This document shows positions 53,496 to 61,989 of a stretch of 64,000 nucleotides of DNA, piece after piece (within the stretch, counting starts at the first letter, position 1; each line of letters opens with the position of its first letter). Below the pieces are notes generated by a model. That model did not search any database and was not told where the DNA came from. It saw nothing but the letters and a program-made list of their open reading frames with translations. The stretch is from Lentzea cavernae (lineage in GTDB: Bacteria; Actinomycetota; Actinomycetes; Mycobacteriales; Pseudonocardiaceae), in assembly GCF_014653695.1 (NCBI RefSeq), contig NZ_BNAR01000001.1:1-64000 (forward strand), written 5' to 3'. The position numbers and the translations under genes are program-made.

Positions 53496-53909
53496 CTAGA
53501 AGTGGTCGGCGCTCGTCAGCTCGTGCTCGATGGCGTCCGCGCGGCCGACCAGCAGCTGCAGCGGACGCTCGAACTCCTCGCGCACGCTCAGCTCCTCCAG
53601 CGGCGCTATATGCTTGAGCAGCGCGACACCGTCCACGACGGCCGCCCCGCCGACCTGCGACTGGCCGGCCAGCTCGAGGAAGCGCAGCAGGTCGACGTCG
53701 CCGGCGCGCCCGACCGGGGAGGACAGCTCCACCCACGCCGCGCCGCCGTCGTCCGTGATGTGGTGCACCGAGACCTGCTGCGTGCGCGTGCCGTTGGTCT
53801 CGAGGCGGAAGCGCAGCCAGACGTCCGACTCCTCCAGCACCTCGTACCGCAGCCGAACATAGTTGATCACTTCGACCCAGGACGTCACGCCCGGTTCCGC
53901 CTCTCTCAC
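53496..53909 (-). CDS. Small unknown protein, YbjN/T3SS-chaperone-like fold possible
   Basis: A 137-residue acidic protein with alternating strands and helices (INYVRLRYEVLEESDVWLRF, VSVHHITDDGGAAWVELSS, then helical LLRFLELAGQ). The pattern resembles bacterial YbjN or secretion-chaperone-like folds, only as a guess. GTG 53909 is used; GTG 53888 is an alternative. It heads the short minus-strand operon with the gene at 52631. Confidence 0.55.
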   Translation of the reverse strand: MREAEPGVTSWVEVINYVRLRYEVLEESDVWLRFRLETNGTRTQQVSVHHITDDGGAAWVELSSPVGRAGDVDLLRFLELAGQSQVGGAAVVDGVALLKHIAPLEELSVREEFERPLQLLVGRADAIEHELTSADHF

Positions 53910-54020
53910 GGCCTTTTTCCACCACCACCGTAATGCGCGAACAGGGCCTTCGTGTTGCTTTGGCGGATCGTGTCTGACGGCGAAAAGGTCACGACGCACC
54001 GACCGTCGTACGATCCGCCC

Positions 54021-54794
54021 ATGGTCATGAACGGGCAACCGGCCACCGAGAGCGCCGCGAAACTCGCGGTCCTCATCGACGCGGACAACGCGCAGCCGTC
54101 GATCACCGAGGCGCTGCTGGCCGAGATCGCGAAGTACGGCACCGCTCACGTCAAGCGCGCCTACGGCGACTGGACCGGCACGAGCCTGAAGGGCTGGAAG
54201 GACCACCTGCTGGCGCAGTCGATCCAGCCCATCCAGCAGTTCGCGTACACCACCGGCAAGAACGCGACCGACGCCGCGATGGTCATCGACGCCATGGACC
54301 TGCTGTACTCCGACCGCTTCGACGGGTTCTGCATCGTCTCGAGCGACTCCGACTTCACCCGCCTCGCCGCCCGCCTGCGCGAGTCCGGCCTCACCGTCTA
54401 CGGCTTCGGCGAGCGCAAGACGCCCAAACCGTTCGTCGCGGCGTGCGACAAGTTCATCTACGTCGAGAACCTTGCCCACCCCGAGGCCGAAACCCCGGCC
54501 GAGGCCCCGCTCGGACGTAAGCCCTCGACCACCGGAGCCCAGCTCAAGGGCGACACGACCCTGGTCAACCTGCTGCGCAACGCCGTCGAGGCGGCCTCCG
54601 ACGACGACGGGTGGGCCTCGCTCTCCGCGGTCGGCAGCATCATCACCAAGCAGCGTCCCGAGTTCGACTCCCGTACGTATGGCTACTCGAAGCTCAGCGA
54701 CCTGATCACGGCGACGAAGCTGTTCGAGGTCGATCGTCGTGCTCCTGGCGGGGGTAAGCAGTCGGCGCTCTACGTCCGGGACCGGCGTCGGTGA
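54021..54794 (+). CDS. NYN-domain / LOTUS (OST-HTH) RNA-binding protein
   Basis: A 257-residue protein joining an N-terminal NYN (PIN-like) nuclease domain (about 12-150) to a C-terminal OST-HTH/LOTUS domain (about 175-255). The NYN acidic residues are visible: LIDADN, DAAMVIDAMDLLY and SSDSDFTRLA. These proteins are predicted RNA-directed nucleases or RNA-binding regulators. TACGAT (54009-54014) ends 6 nt before ATG 54021, so a leaderless transcript is likely; ATG 54027 is a second start. Single gene. Confidence 0.9.
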   Translation: MVMNGQPATESAAKLAVLIDADNAQPSITEALLAEIAKYGTAHVKRAYGDWTGTSLKGWKDHLLAQSIQPIQQFAYTTGKNATDAAMVIDAMDLLYSDRFDGFCIVSSDSDFTRLAARLRESGLTVYGFGERKTPKPFVAACDKFIYVENLAHPEAETPAEAPLGRKPSTTGAQLKGDTTLVNLLRNAVEAASDDDGWASLSAVGSIITKQRPEFDSRTYGYSKLSDLITATKLFEVDRRAPGGGKQSALYVRDRRR

Positions 54795-55115
54795 TCTGTT
54801 TTGGTCAACACTGAAGCGATGGAGATGACTGGCGAAGCTTGGGGTGGGTTCTGATCAAAATGGGCTCGCCCCGCGTTGTGGAGGCTTCGCCAGGCCACGC
54901 GCCGGTCCATTCGCCCGCGCCGCCGTACGGCGGCATCGTCGAACTACCCGCCAATCCGTTCGCCCGCACAGGCCGTCGCCACTCCTGCGATTTTGGGGAT
55001 CGCGGCAGGCCCACCCCGCAGCCACCAGCACTCAACTTCGACCAACACTGAAGCAATAGCGAACGCCAGCACGAAGCGTCGCGAGGGCAGAACCCCGCGA
55101 CGCCCCACAGGCGAG
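54795..55115. repeat. Noncoding stretch with direct and inverted repeats
   Basis: No gene is supported in these 320 nt. CAACACTGAAGC(G/A)AT occurs at 54806-54820 and 55043-55057 as direct repeats bounding about 250 bp. Inside are 10-bp inverted arms CTGGCGAAGC (54829-54838) and GCTTCGCCAG (54884-54893) and a perfect palindrome GCCGCCGTACGGCGGC (54919-54934). This is the make-up of a small dispersed element or a structured RNA, but one copy cannot prove it. Confidence 0.45.
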
Positions 55116-56138
55116 TCAGCGCCAGCCGAGCCCCGGCGCGACGTGCTGGAGGATGTTCTCCAGAACGTGCACGTTGAAGTCGACGCCGAGCTGGTTGGGC
55201 ACCGTCAGCAGCAGCGTGTCGGCTTCCGCGATGGCCTCGTCCTCCGCCAGCTGCTCGACCAGCACGTCGGGTTCGGCGGCGTAGGAGCGGCCGAAGATCG
55301 CCTGGGTCGGGCCGTCGATGAAGCCGACGGAGTCGGTGCTCTTGCCGTCGCGGCCGAAGTACATGCGGTCGACGTCGGTGGTGAGCGCGAAGATGCTGCG
55401 CGAGACCGAGACCCGCGGCTCGTGCTTCCAGCCCGCCTCGGCCCAGGCCTTGCGGAACGCCCTGATCTGGTCGGCCTGCTGCACGTGGAACGGTGCGCCG
55501 CCCTCGTCGAACTTCAGGGTCGAGCTCATCAGGTTCATGCCCTGCTTCGCCGCCCAGACGGAGGTGGCGTTGGAGGCGGCGCCCCACCAGATCCGTTCGC
55601 GCAGGCCCGGCGCGTGGGGTTCGACGCGCAGCAGGCCGGGAGGGTTGGGGAACATCGGGCGGGGAGCGGGCTCGGCGAAGCCGCCGCCTTCGAGCACCTT
55701 CAGGAACAGTTCGGTGTGCATGCGGGCCATGTCGGCGTCGGTCTGGCCCTCGGCGGGCTGGTAGCCGAAGTGGCGCCAGCCGTCGACGACCTGCTCGGGT
55801 GATCCCCGGGAGATGCCGAGCTGCAGCCTTCCGCCGGCGATGAGGTCGGCGGCGCCGGCGTCCTCGACCATGTACATCGGGTTCTCGTAGCGCATGTCGA
55901 TCACACCGGTGCCGATCTCGATGCGGTCGGTCTTCGCGCCGATCGCGGCGAGCAGCGGGAACGGCGACGCGAGCTGCCGTGCGAAGTGGTGCACGCGGAA
56001 GTAGGCGCCGTCCGCGCCCAGTTCCTCCGCGGCTACGGCGAGGTCGATCGACTGCAGCAACGTGTCGGCCGCCGACCTCGTCTGCGAGTGCGGGCTGTCC
56101 GTCCAGTGCCCGAACGACAGAAAACCGATCTTCTTCAT
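55116..56138 (-). CDS. LLM-class flavin-dependent oxidoreductase
   Basis: A 340-residue luciferase-like monooxygenase of the bacterial-luciferase-like/LLM type: FLSFGHWTDSPHSQTRSAADT, LGADGAYFRVHHFARQLASPFPLL, RIEIGTGVIDMRYENPMYM, GRLQLGISRGSPEQVVDGWR. The residues fit FMN- or F420-dependent oxidoreductases of unknown substrate. ATG 56138 is preceded by TATCTT 6 nt upstream, as for a leaderless mRNA; the alternative ATG 56156 lies before that box. Single gene. Confidence 0.87.
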   Translation of the reverse strand: MKKIGFLSFGHWTDSPHSQTRSAADTLLQSIDLAVAAEELGADGAYFRVHHFARQLASPFPLLAAIGAKTDRIEIGTGVIDMRYENPMYMVEDAGAADLIAGGRLQLGISRGSPEQVVDGWRHFGYQPAEGQTDADMARMHTELFLKVLEGGGFAEPAPRPMFPNPPGLLRVEPHAPGLRERIWWGAASNATSVWAAKQGMNLMSSTLKFDEGGAPFHVQQADQIRAFRKAWAEAGWKHEPRVSVSRSIFALTTDVDRMYFGRDGKSTDSVGFIDGPTQAIFGRSYAAEPDVLVEQLAEDEAIAEADTLLLTVPNQLGVDFNVHVLENILQHVAPGLGWR

Positions 56139-56185
56139 GCCACCAAGATAGTTCAACTTTCAAGTAACCGCTTCTGCAGCGTGCG

Positions 56186-56959
56186 TCACTTGCGGCGGAG
56201 CAACCGGTGCGTGCGCCGGACGGCGGCCAGGCGTTCGTCGCCGTTGATCGCGAGCGCGCGCACCACCGGGTCTTCCGGACCGCGCCGCTGCCGGATCTCG
56301 GCCAGCCTGCCGTGCACGGTCGTCGGCTGACCGTCCGGACCGGTGCTCATGTCGCAGTACCAGAGCGCGTCCCGCAGCCGGCCGCGCTGGTCGGTGAACT
56401 CGGCGAGGCCGTCGGCGTGCCCGACCAGGCGAGCGACGGCCGCCGCGCCGGAGTGGTGCGCGACCAGGCCGCAGATCCGTTCGGACATGCCCGCCCGCCG
56501 CAGGTAGCGCGCTCCGTCGAGCGAGTGCAGGCCGGTGTCGGTCACCTCGGAGGCGTAGCCGATGTCGTGCACCCACGCCGCCGCGACGAGCAGTTCGCGT
56601 TCGTCCTCCGGCAGGACGCGCGCCACGTGTTCGGCCCTGCGTGCAACCCCGGCCGTGTGCGCCCAACGGCGGGGTAACTCCTCGGCGAGCAGACGGCGTG
56701 CCGTGTTCCGCGCCCAGCTGGACAGGAACGTCCCCGTCGTCTCGGCGACCGGGAAGGCGCGCGCCGACGCCCGCACCTCACGGGCCACGAACAGCGGCAC
56801 GTACTCCTGCACCCTCGCGCCGCCGAACCGCGCCCGGGCCCGTTCGATCCACTCGTGCACGAGGCTCGGGGGCACGTCGTCGTACTCGCGGACGAGCTGG
56901 GACTCCAGCCGCCGGATCCGCTCGTCCGCCTGGCTCGCAACTTCCGCCGTGGTCGTCAC
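56186..56959 (-). CDS. HD-domain phosphohydrolase-like protein
   Basis: A 257-residue protein. The C-terminal part holds an HD domain: H101 in HTAGVARRA, then the H131-D132 doublet in AAAWVHDIGY and later HHSGAAAVARLV. An N-terminal helical segment (1-65, RIRRLESQLVREYDDVP) precedes it. HD proteins hydrolyse nucleotides or phosphate esters with divalent metal. GTG 56959 lies 7 nt after TACGGT, again suggesting a leaderless mRNA; GTG 56965 is an alternative. Confidence 0.85.
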   Translation of the reverse strand: MTTTAEVASQADERIRRLESQLVREYDDVPPSLVHEWIERARARFGGARVQEYVPLFVAREVRASARAFPVAETTGTFLSSWARNTARRLLAEELPRRWAHTAGVARRAEHVARVLPEDERELLVAAAWVHDIGYASEVTDTGLHSLDGARYLRRAGMSERICGLVAHHSGAAAVARLVGHADGLAEFTDQRGRLRDALWYCDMSTGPDGQPTTVHGRLAEIRQRRGPEDPVVRALAINGDERLAAVRRTHRLLRRK

Positions 56960-56987
56960 GCCCACCACCGTAAGCCTTGAAGACGTC

Positions 56988-58145
56988 CTAGCGAACGGCT
57001 CCGCGCAGCCTGAGCAGTTCGGCGCGGGCGTGGAGGACCTCGTTCGTCTCGAGCCCTTGCGCGCGGGCCAGTTCGCGGGCAAGATCCGCCGTCGCGTCCT
57101 GGAGGTGCCGCGACCTGCTGCGACCGTGCACGAGCCTGCGGAACGCCTTGCGGTCCCTGCGCAGTCCGCTGACCGCGGAGAGCAGTGCGGGATCGATCAC
57201 ACCGGCGTCCACCTCCGGCTGCAGCAACCGGCGGATCCAGATCCGCTCCTGCCGGGCGGCGTGCCGCAGGACGTAGAAGAGGGTGATCAGTTCGATCGCC
57301 GCGATCAGGAACGGCAGCACGACCGCCACGGCGCCGATGCCGCCGCTCAGGCCGGTCATGTCGTCCCAGGCGAAGTGGAACACCATCGCGGTCAGCATGG
57401 TCAGGACGCCGCGCGGCACGTTGCGCTCGCCCGGTGTGCGGCCGAGTACCCACATGAGGCCCGCGCAGAAGATGGCGCTGAACAACGCGTGCGACACGAT
57501 GCCGGCCGCACCGCGGACCAGGAAGATCTGCAACGACGTGAGGACCTGGCCGGTGCCGAAGGTCTGCGCAGCGCCGTTGTAGACGTAGAGCACGTCCTCG
57601 AAGACCTGGAAGCCCAGGCCGATGAACGCGCCGATGATGAAGCCGTCGTAGGCGCCGCGCACGAGCCTCGGGGCGAGCCCGATCAGCAGGACGAGGCCCA
57701 GCGCCTTGCCGAACTCCTCGTTGATCGGCGCGGTGAGACCGGCCGCCCAGTCGGCGGCGAACGCCGTGCCGCCGAGCTTCGTCCAGATCTCGAGCAGCGC
57801 GGTGTTGGCGGGCAGGGCGATCCAGAACGTCGCGGCGAGACCTCCCCAGAAGAACGCGGCCGCGAGCAGGGCGGCGGGTTGCGCGGTGTAGCGGTTCTGG
57901 TGGCGCAGCAGGAGCAGCCACGGCACCAGGTACAGCCCGAACAGCAGCACTCCCCCAGTGAGGGCGGGGCTGTAGAAGTGCGCCCCCGGACCGAAGTAGC
58001 GCACCACCGCCAGCGCGCCACCGCCCACACCCAGCAGGTAGACCCAGAACGCGAGGTTGCGGGGCTGGACGAACCGGAACCGCTCCCCCCAGCCCGACTG
58101 CTCGATCGCGGCGAGCTGCGCGGTCTTGGCCTCGGTGGTCGTCAT
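56988..58145 (-). CDS. prsW: PrsW-family intramembrane metalloprotease
   Basis: A 385-residue membrane protein with about nine helices. The PrsW catalytic features are present: E143-E144 in NEEFGKALG, E183 in GFQVFEDVLY, H219 in VSHALFSA and a later HFAWDD. Bacillus PrsW cleaves an anti-sigma factor in response to envelope stress; the actinobacterial target is unknown. A basic C-terminal tail (about 320-385) is cytoplasmic. ATG 58145 overlaps the stop of the upstream single-pass protein gene as ATGA, suggesting that protein is a partner or substrate. Confidence 0.9.
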   Translation of the reverse strand: MTTTEAKTAQLAAIEQSGWGERFRFVQPRNLAFWVYLLGVGGGALAVVRYFGPGAHFYSPALTGGVLLFGLYLVPWLLLLRHQNRYTAQPAALLAAAFFWGGLAATFWIALPANTALLEIWTKLGGTAFAADWAAGLTAPINEEFGKALGLVLLIGLAPRLVRGAYDGFIIGAFIGLGFQVFEDVLYVYNGAAQTFGTGQVLTSLQIFLVRGAAGIVSHALFSAIFCAGLMWVLGRTPGERNVPRGVLTMLTAMVFHFAWDDMTGLSGGIGAVAVVLPFLIAAIELITLFYVLRHAARQERIWIRRLLQPEVDAGVIDPALLSAVSGLRRDRKAFRRLVHGRSRSRHLQDATADLARELARAQGLETNEVLHARAELLRLRGAVR

Positions 58146-58771
58146 CGGCCCGCTCCCGCCGTGATGCCGCGCAGGAACGTCCCCACGGTGTCCTGCTGGC
58201 GTTCGAACTGGCCCGGCGCGGTGCGGACCCGCACGAGCAGTGCCGGTGCCGCGTCGGCCTGTCCCGGCGTCCTGGTCATCTTGAACGCGACGTCGAGGCC
58301 GTCGCCCTGTGGCGAGGTGCTCGCCTGCGCGACGCCGACGAGGCCGCTCGCGGTCGTCACGGTGCCGCGCGACCCGTCGATCCCCGGCGCGCCGCCCTCG
58401 GAGCGCAGCACCTGGTCGAGGAACGCGGCCGCGGACCCGGTGAACGCGGCGCCCCTCAACGCGATCGCCGCGCCCCCCGTCGTCAGCTGGACCTGCACGC
58501 TCGCCGGGGACGCGGAGCCGGAGCCCGCCAGGACGCCGTCCTCGAGCTGCCACCCCACCGGTGGCACGGCCGTCGAGCCGTCGCCGAGGTCCAGCACGTC
58601 ACCGGCGCGGATCTCGTTGTGCCACGGGATGACCGCGTTCAGCGCCGGCAGCCCGTACAGGAGCAGCAGTGCGATGGCGAGGACGCCCAGGGCGGGTGCG
58701 AACGTGCGCCGGTCGAGTCCGAGGAACCTGTGCTCGACCGGCACCCATCCGCGCGGTGCTGTCTCCGTCAT
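58142..58771 (-). CDS. Single-pass membrane protein of unknown function
   Basis: A 209-residue protein: short N-terminal cytoplasmic part (1-25), one membrane helix (about 27-45, FAPALGVLAIALLLLYGL), and an extracytoplasmic domain of beta-rich, Gly/Ser/Ala-rich sequence with no Cys. The topology of an anti-sigma-like or sensor protein next to PrsW invites the idea of protease and substrate. No cytoplasmic anti-sigma domain is visible, however, so this is weak. Translationally coupled to prsW. Confidence 0.7.
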   Translation of the reverse strand: MTETAPRGWVPVEHRFLGLDRRTFAPALGVLAIALLLLYGLPALNAVIPWHNEIRAGDVLDLGDGSTAVPPVGWQLEDGVLAGSGSASPASVQVQLTTGGAAIALRGAAFTGSAAAFLDQVLRSEGGAPGIDGSRGTVTTASGLVGVAQASTSPQGDGLDVAFKMTRTPGQADAAPALLVRVRTAPGQFERQQDTVGTFLRGITAGAGR

Positions 58772-58842
58772 CCGCCACCCCTCTCACGCACGCGACCGGC
58801 ACCACCTGACCACAGATGGCGCCGGTCGGCAGGACGTGGAGG

Positions 58843-59931
58843 TCAGCCGTTGAAGCCGGAGAAGAGAATGCTCGCCAGCCCCAGACCCACCAGCAGGTTG
58901 AACACCGCGGCACTGGCGAAGACCCCGATCGGTTTCCACCCCGCCTCCCGCAGCGGAGCGACCTTGAACTCCAGCCCGATCGAGACGAACGCCAGGATCA
59001 GGAACAGCGTGCGCAGGTCGTTCACGGTCGTGATGGCGGCCTTGTCGCCACCGGACTCCAGGAAGATCGTCGCGATGATCGATGCCGCCAGGAAACCGAG
59101 CACGAACTTGGGAAAGCGCTCCCACAACGCCTTGCCGCTGACCTTCGCCTCCCCCGTGCGCTCGACCTTCAGCGCGAAGTAGGCCGTCAGCGCGACGGCG
59201 ACGACACCGAGCAGCGCGTTCTGCGTCGTCTTCACGATCGTCGCGATCTGCAGCGCCTCCTCGCCGACCAGTGCGCCGGCCGCGCTCACGGCGGCGGTGG
59301 TGTCGATGTTGCCGCCGATCCACGCGCCCGCCACCGCGGGCGACAGGCCGAGGGCGTCCACGGCCAGTGGCAGCAGGAAGATCGAGGGCAGCGCGAAGAT
59401 GATGACCAGGCTCGCGGTGTAGGCGAGCTGTTCCCGGCGTGCCTGCACGGCGCCGGCCGCCGCGATGGCCGCGCTCACACCGCAGATCGACACCGCCGAC
59501 GCCAGCAGCGCCCGCAGCTTCGAGTCGACGCCGAGCTTGCCGCCGAGCCACCACGTGAACCCGAACACCAGTGTGATCAGCAGGAACGCCTGGGCGATGG
59601 CGGGGCCGGCGGCCTTGACGATCACCGCGAAGTTGATCGACGCGCCCAGCAGCACCAGGCCCGTCTTGATGAAGAACTCGGTGCGGAACCCGGCGGCGAG
59701 CTTGTCCCGGAACCCGAGCCCGGTCAGCACCGCGTTGCCCAGCAACCCCAGCAGGATCGCGTAGACCGGGTACTCGACGCTCTTCGCGATGCCGCCGAGC
59801 CAGGTGCCCTTGGTGAACACCGGCACGTTCTGCTCCAGGTACCGGGTCAGCGCGCCCAGCACCACGACGACCGCGACACCGGCGACCGCCCACCACACCT
59901 GAGATCGTTGCCGCGTCTCGACTTCCGCCAT
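58843..59931 (-). CDS. YeiH-family putative sulfate exporter
   Basis: A 362-residue membrane protein with about ten helices of the YeiH/UPF0324 (PSE) family: YAILLGLLGNAV, LGASINFAVIVKAA, VSICGVSAAIAAAGAV, AGAWIGGNIDTTAAVSAAGA, VKTTQNALLG. Family members are predicted sulfate or sulfonate exporters. The usual N-terminal NEDW-containing membrane helix is missing here and is encoded by the overlapping 43-residue gene upstream. ATG 59931 (or GTG 59934) overlaps that gene's stop. Confidence 0.88.
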   Translation of the reverse strand: MAEVETRQRSQVWWAVAGVAVVVVLGALTRYLEQNVPVFTKGTWLGGIAKSVEYPVYAILLGLLGNAVLTGLGFRDKLAAGFRTEFFIKTGLVLLGASINFAVIVKAAGPAIAQAFLLITLVFGFTWWLGGKLGVDSKLRALLASAVSICGVSAAIAAAGAVQARREQLAYTASLVIIFALPSIFLLPLAVDALGLSPAVAGAWIGGNIDTTAAVSAAGALVGEEALQIATIVKTTQNALLGVVAVALTAYFALKVERTGEAKVSGKALWERFPKFVLGFLAASIIATIFLESGGDKAAITTVNDLRTLFLILAFVSIGLEFKVAPLREAGWKPIGVFASAAVFNLLVGLGLASILFSGFNG

Positions 59932-60062
59932 CACGGCACCAGCCAGCCCGGCAGGGCGCCGACCAGCACCAGGCCGAGCAGGACCAGTCCGGCGATCGTC
60001 GCCGCCCAGTCCTCGTTCAACGCGAGCTTGCGCTCACGGCCGACACCGTCCTCCGCGCTCAT
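59931..60062 (-). CDS. Separately encoded N-terminal membrane helix of the YeiH exporter
   Basis: A 43-residue protein, MSAEDG... with NEDWAATIAGLVLLGLVLV, giving one membrane helix preceded by an acidic NEDW motif. Many YeiH-family proteins carry such a NEDW helix at their own N-terminus. ATG 60062 has GGAGG 6 nt upstream. Its TGA overlaps the exporter start by one to four bases, so the two should be translated together at equal levels. It is too short for most gene callers and conserved in context, so I consider it real. Confidence 0.75.
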   Translation of the reverse strand: MSAEDGVGRERKLALNEDWAATIAGLVLLGLVLVGALPGWLVP

Positions 60063-60148
60063 GCCGCGCCTCCGTCCACTCCGTGGTGGCGGCAATGGTC
60101 TGAGCAGGAGGTGAGCGGCGGCAAGGGCTCCCGCGATGTGGAACGGTG

Positions 60149-61195
60149 TCAGGCCGGGTAGACGTGGACCTCGGTCGCCTTCACCGCCGCCCACAGCGCG
60201 TCCCCGGGACGCAGCCGCAGCTCGGCGAGCGTGGCCGTGGTGATGTCGGCGAGCACCGCCGGCGGCCCGTCCAGGCGGACGCGGGTGGTGTGCGCGTGCT
60301 GCTCGACCGCCGCGACCGTGACGGGCCAGACGTTGCGCGGGCTGCCCTCCGGCCGCGCCGCGTGCAGGCTCACGGCGTTGGGCGGGAACACGACGTGCAC
60401 CGGACCGTCGACGGGTTCGGCGATGGTGAGGCCGCCACCGCCGTCCAGGCCGACCTGGGTGCCCGATGCCCTGCCGCGGTAGAAGTTCAGGCCGACGAGG
60501 TTCGCGACGTAGTCGGTGCGCGGCCGGCGGGCGACCTCCGCGGGAGGACCGGACTGCACCGCGCGGCCGCCTTCGAGGATGACCAGCCGGTCCGCGAGGA
60601 CCATGGCGTCCAACGGGTCGTGCGTGACGAGCAGCGTGTGGCCGCCGAAGTCGGCGAGGTGGCGGCCCAGTTCCGACCGCACCTGCAGGCGGGTGCTCGC
60701 GTCCAGCGCGGCCAGCGGTTCGTCGAGCAGCAGCAGGCTCGGGCCGGTCGCCAGCGCCCGTGCGAGAGCGACCCGCTGGGCCTGACCGCCTGACAGGGAA
60801 CGGGGTCTGGTCTGCTCGTACCCGCTCAGCCCGACCCGGTCGAGCCAGCGCGCCGCCTCGGCACGTGCCTCGGCCTTGGGCGTGCCGCGGGACCTGAGTC
60901 CGAAAGCGACGTTCTCCAGGGCGGACATGTGCGCGAAGAGCAGGTAGTCCTGGAACACCACGCCGATCGGCCGCTTCTCGGCGGGCACGAACGCGTTCGC
61001 ACCGTCCCAAGTGGACTCCGCGACCGTGATGTGCCCCGAGGTCAGCGGGAGCAGGCCCGCGAGGGCGCGCAACGCGGTGGACTTGCCGGCGCCGTTCGGG
61101 CCGAGCAGTGCGACGACCTCGCCCGGCGCGATCGTCACGTCGAGGTCGAGGGAGAAGGTGCCGCGCGTGACGCGCAGCTCGGCGTCCAGGGTCAC
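60149..61195 (-). CDS. modC: Molybdate ABC transporter ATP-binding protein
   Basis: A 348-residue ATPase: Walker A GPNGAGKST, Q-loop VFQDYLLFAHMS, signature LSGGQAQRVALARAL, Walker B LLLLDEPLAALD, switch LLVTHDPLDAM, and a C-terminal TOBE (molybdate/tungstate regulatory) domain from about 270. Gene order modA-modB-modC identifies the substrate as molybdate or tungstate. The GTG at 61195 overlaps the permease stop as GTGA and is preferred to GTG 61213. Confidence 0.92.
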   Translation of the reverse strand: MTLDAELRVTRGTFSLDLDVTIAPGEVVALLGPNGAGKSTALRALAGLLPLTSGHITVAESTWDGANAFVPAEKRPIGVVFQDYLLFAHMSALENVAFGLRSRGTPKAEARAEAARWLDRVGLSGYEQTRPRSLSGGQAQRVALARALATGPSLLLLDEPLAALDASTRLQVRSELGRHLADFGGHTLLVTHDPLDAMVLADRLVILEGGRAVQSGPPAEVARRPRTDYVANLVGLNFYRGRASGTQVGLDGGGGLTIAEPVDGPVHVVFPPNAVSLHAARPEGSPRNVWPVTVAAVEQHAHTTRVRLDGPPAVLADITTATLAELRLRPGDALWAAVKATEVHVYPA

Positions 61196-61989
61196 GTCGG
61201 CCCGCTGATCCACCGGTCGCGCAGACCGGCCAGCACTCCGACGGACACCAGCAGCAGCACGACGCTCAGCACGATGGCGGCGTCCGGATCCGTCTCCAGC
61301 GCGAGGTACACCGCCAGCGGCATGGTCGTGGTCTCACCGGGGAAGTTGCCGGCGAACGTGATCGTGGCGCCGAACTCCCCCAGCGCCCGCGCCCAGCACA
61401 GCACCGCGCCCGCCACCACACCCGGCAGCACCGACGGCAGCGTCACGCGCCGGAACGTCACCCACTTCGACGCGCCCAGCGTGGCCGCGGCCTCCTCGTA
61501 GCGCGGATCGGCGGCCCGCAGCGCGCCCTCGACCGAGATCACCAGGAACGGCATCGCCACGAACGCCTCCGCGACGACGACACCGGCGGTGGTGAACGGC
61601 AACGAGATGCCGAACCACGCGTCGAGGTGCTCGCCGATCAGGCCGCGCCGCCCCAGGACCAGCAGCAGCGCCACACCTCCGACCACGGGCGGCAGCACGA
61701 GCGGCACCGTGACGAGCGCGCGCAGGAACCCCCGGCCCGGCAGCCCGGAGCGCGCCAGCAGCCACGCCAGCGGGATGCCGAGCACCAGGCACAGCACCGT
61801 CGCCAGCGAGGCGCAGATCAGCGACAACCGCAGCGCCTCACCGACTTCCGCGCTGAGCAGCGTCGGCAGCGAGGTCCACGGCGTCTTGACGAGCAGCCCC
61901 GCCAGCGGGACCAGCAGGAACGCCAGCCCGGCCACGGCGGGCAGGACGAGGACGACGGGCAGCCGTCCCCGCACCCGGTTGCGCGTCAC
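61192..61989 (-). CDS. modB: Molybdate ABC transporter permease
   Basis: A 265-residue permease with five or six membrane helices and the ModB signature ARALGEFGATITFAGN near the EAA loop (YEEAAATLGASKWVTFRRV), plus FPGETTTMPLAVYLALE. GTG 61989 overlaps the modA stop as GTGA and its own stop overlaps modC in the same way, so ModA, B and C are translationally coupled. Confidence 0.94.
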   Translation of the reverse strand: MTRNRVRGRLPVVLVLPAVAGLAFLLVPLAGLLVKTPWTSLPTLLSAEVGEALRLSLICASLATVLCLVLGIPLAWLLARSGLPGRGFLRALVTVPLVLPPVVGGVALLLVLGRRGLIGEHLDAWFGISLPFTTAGVVVAEAFVAMPFLVISVEGALRAADPRYEEAAATLGASKWVTFRRVTLPSVLPGVVAGAVLCWARALGEFGATITFAGNFPGETTTMPLAVYLALETDPDAAIVLSVVLLLVSVGVLAGLRDRWISGPT

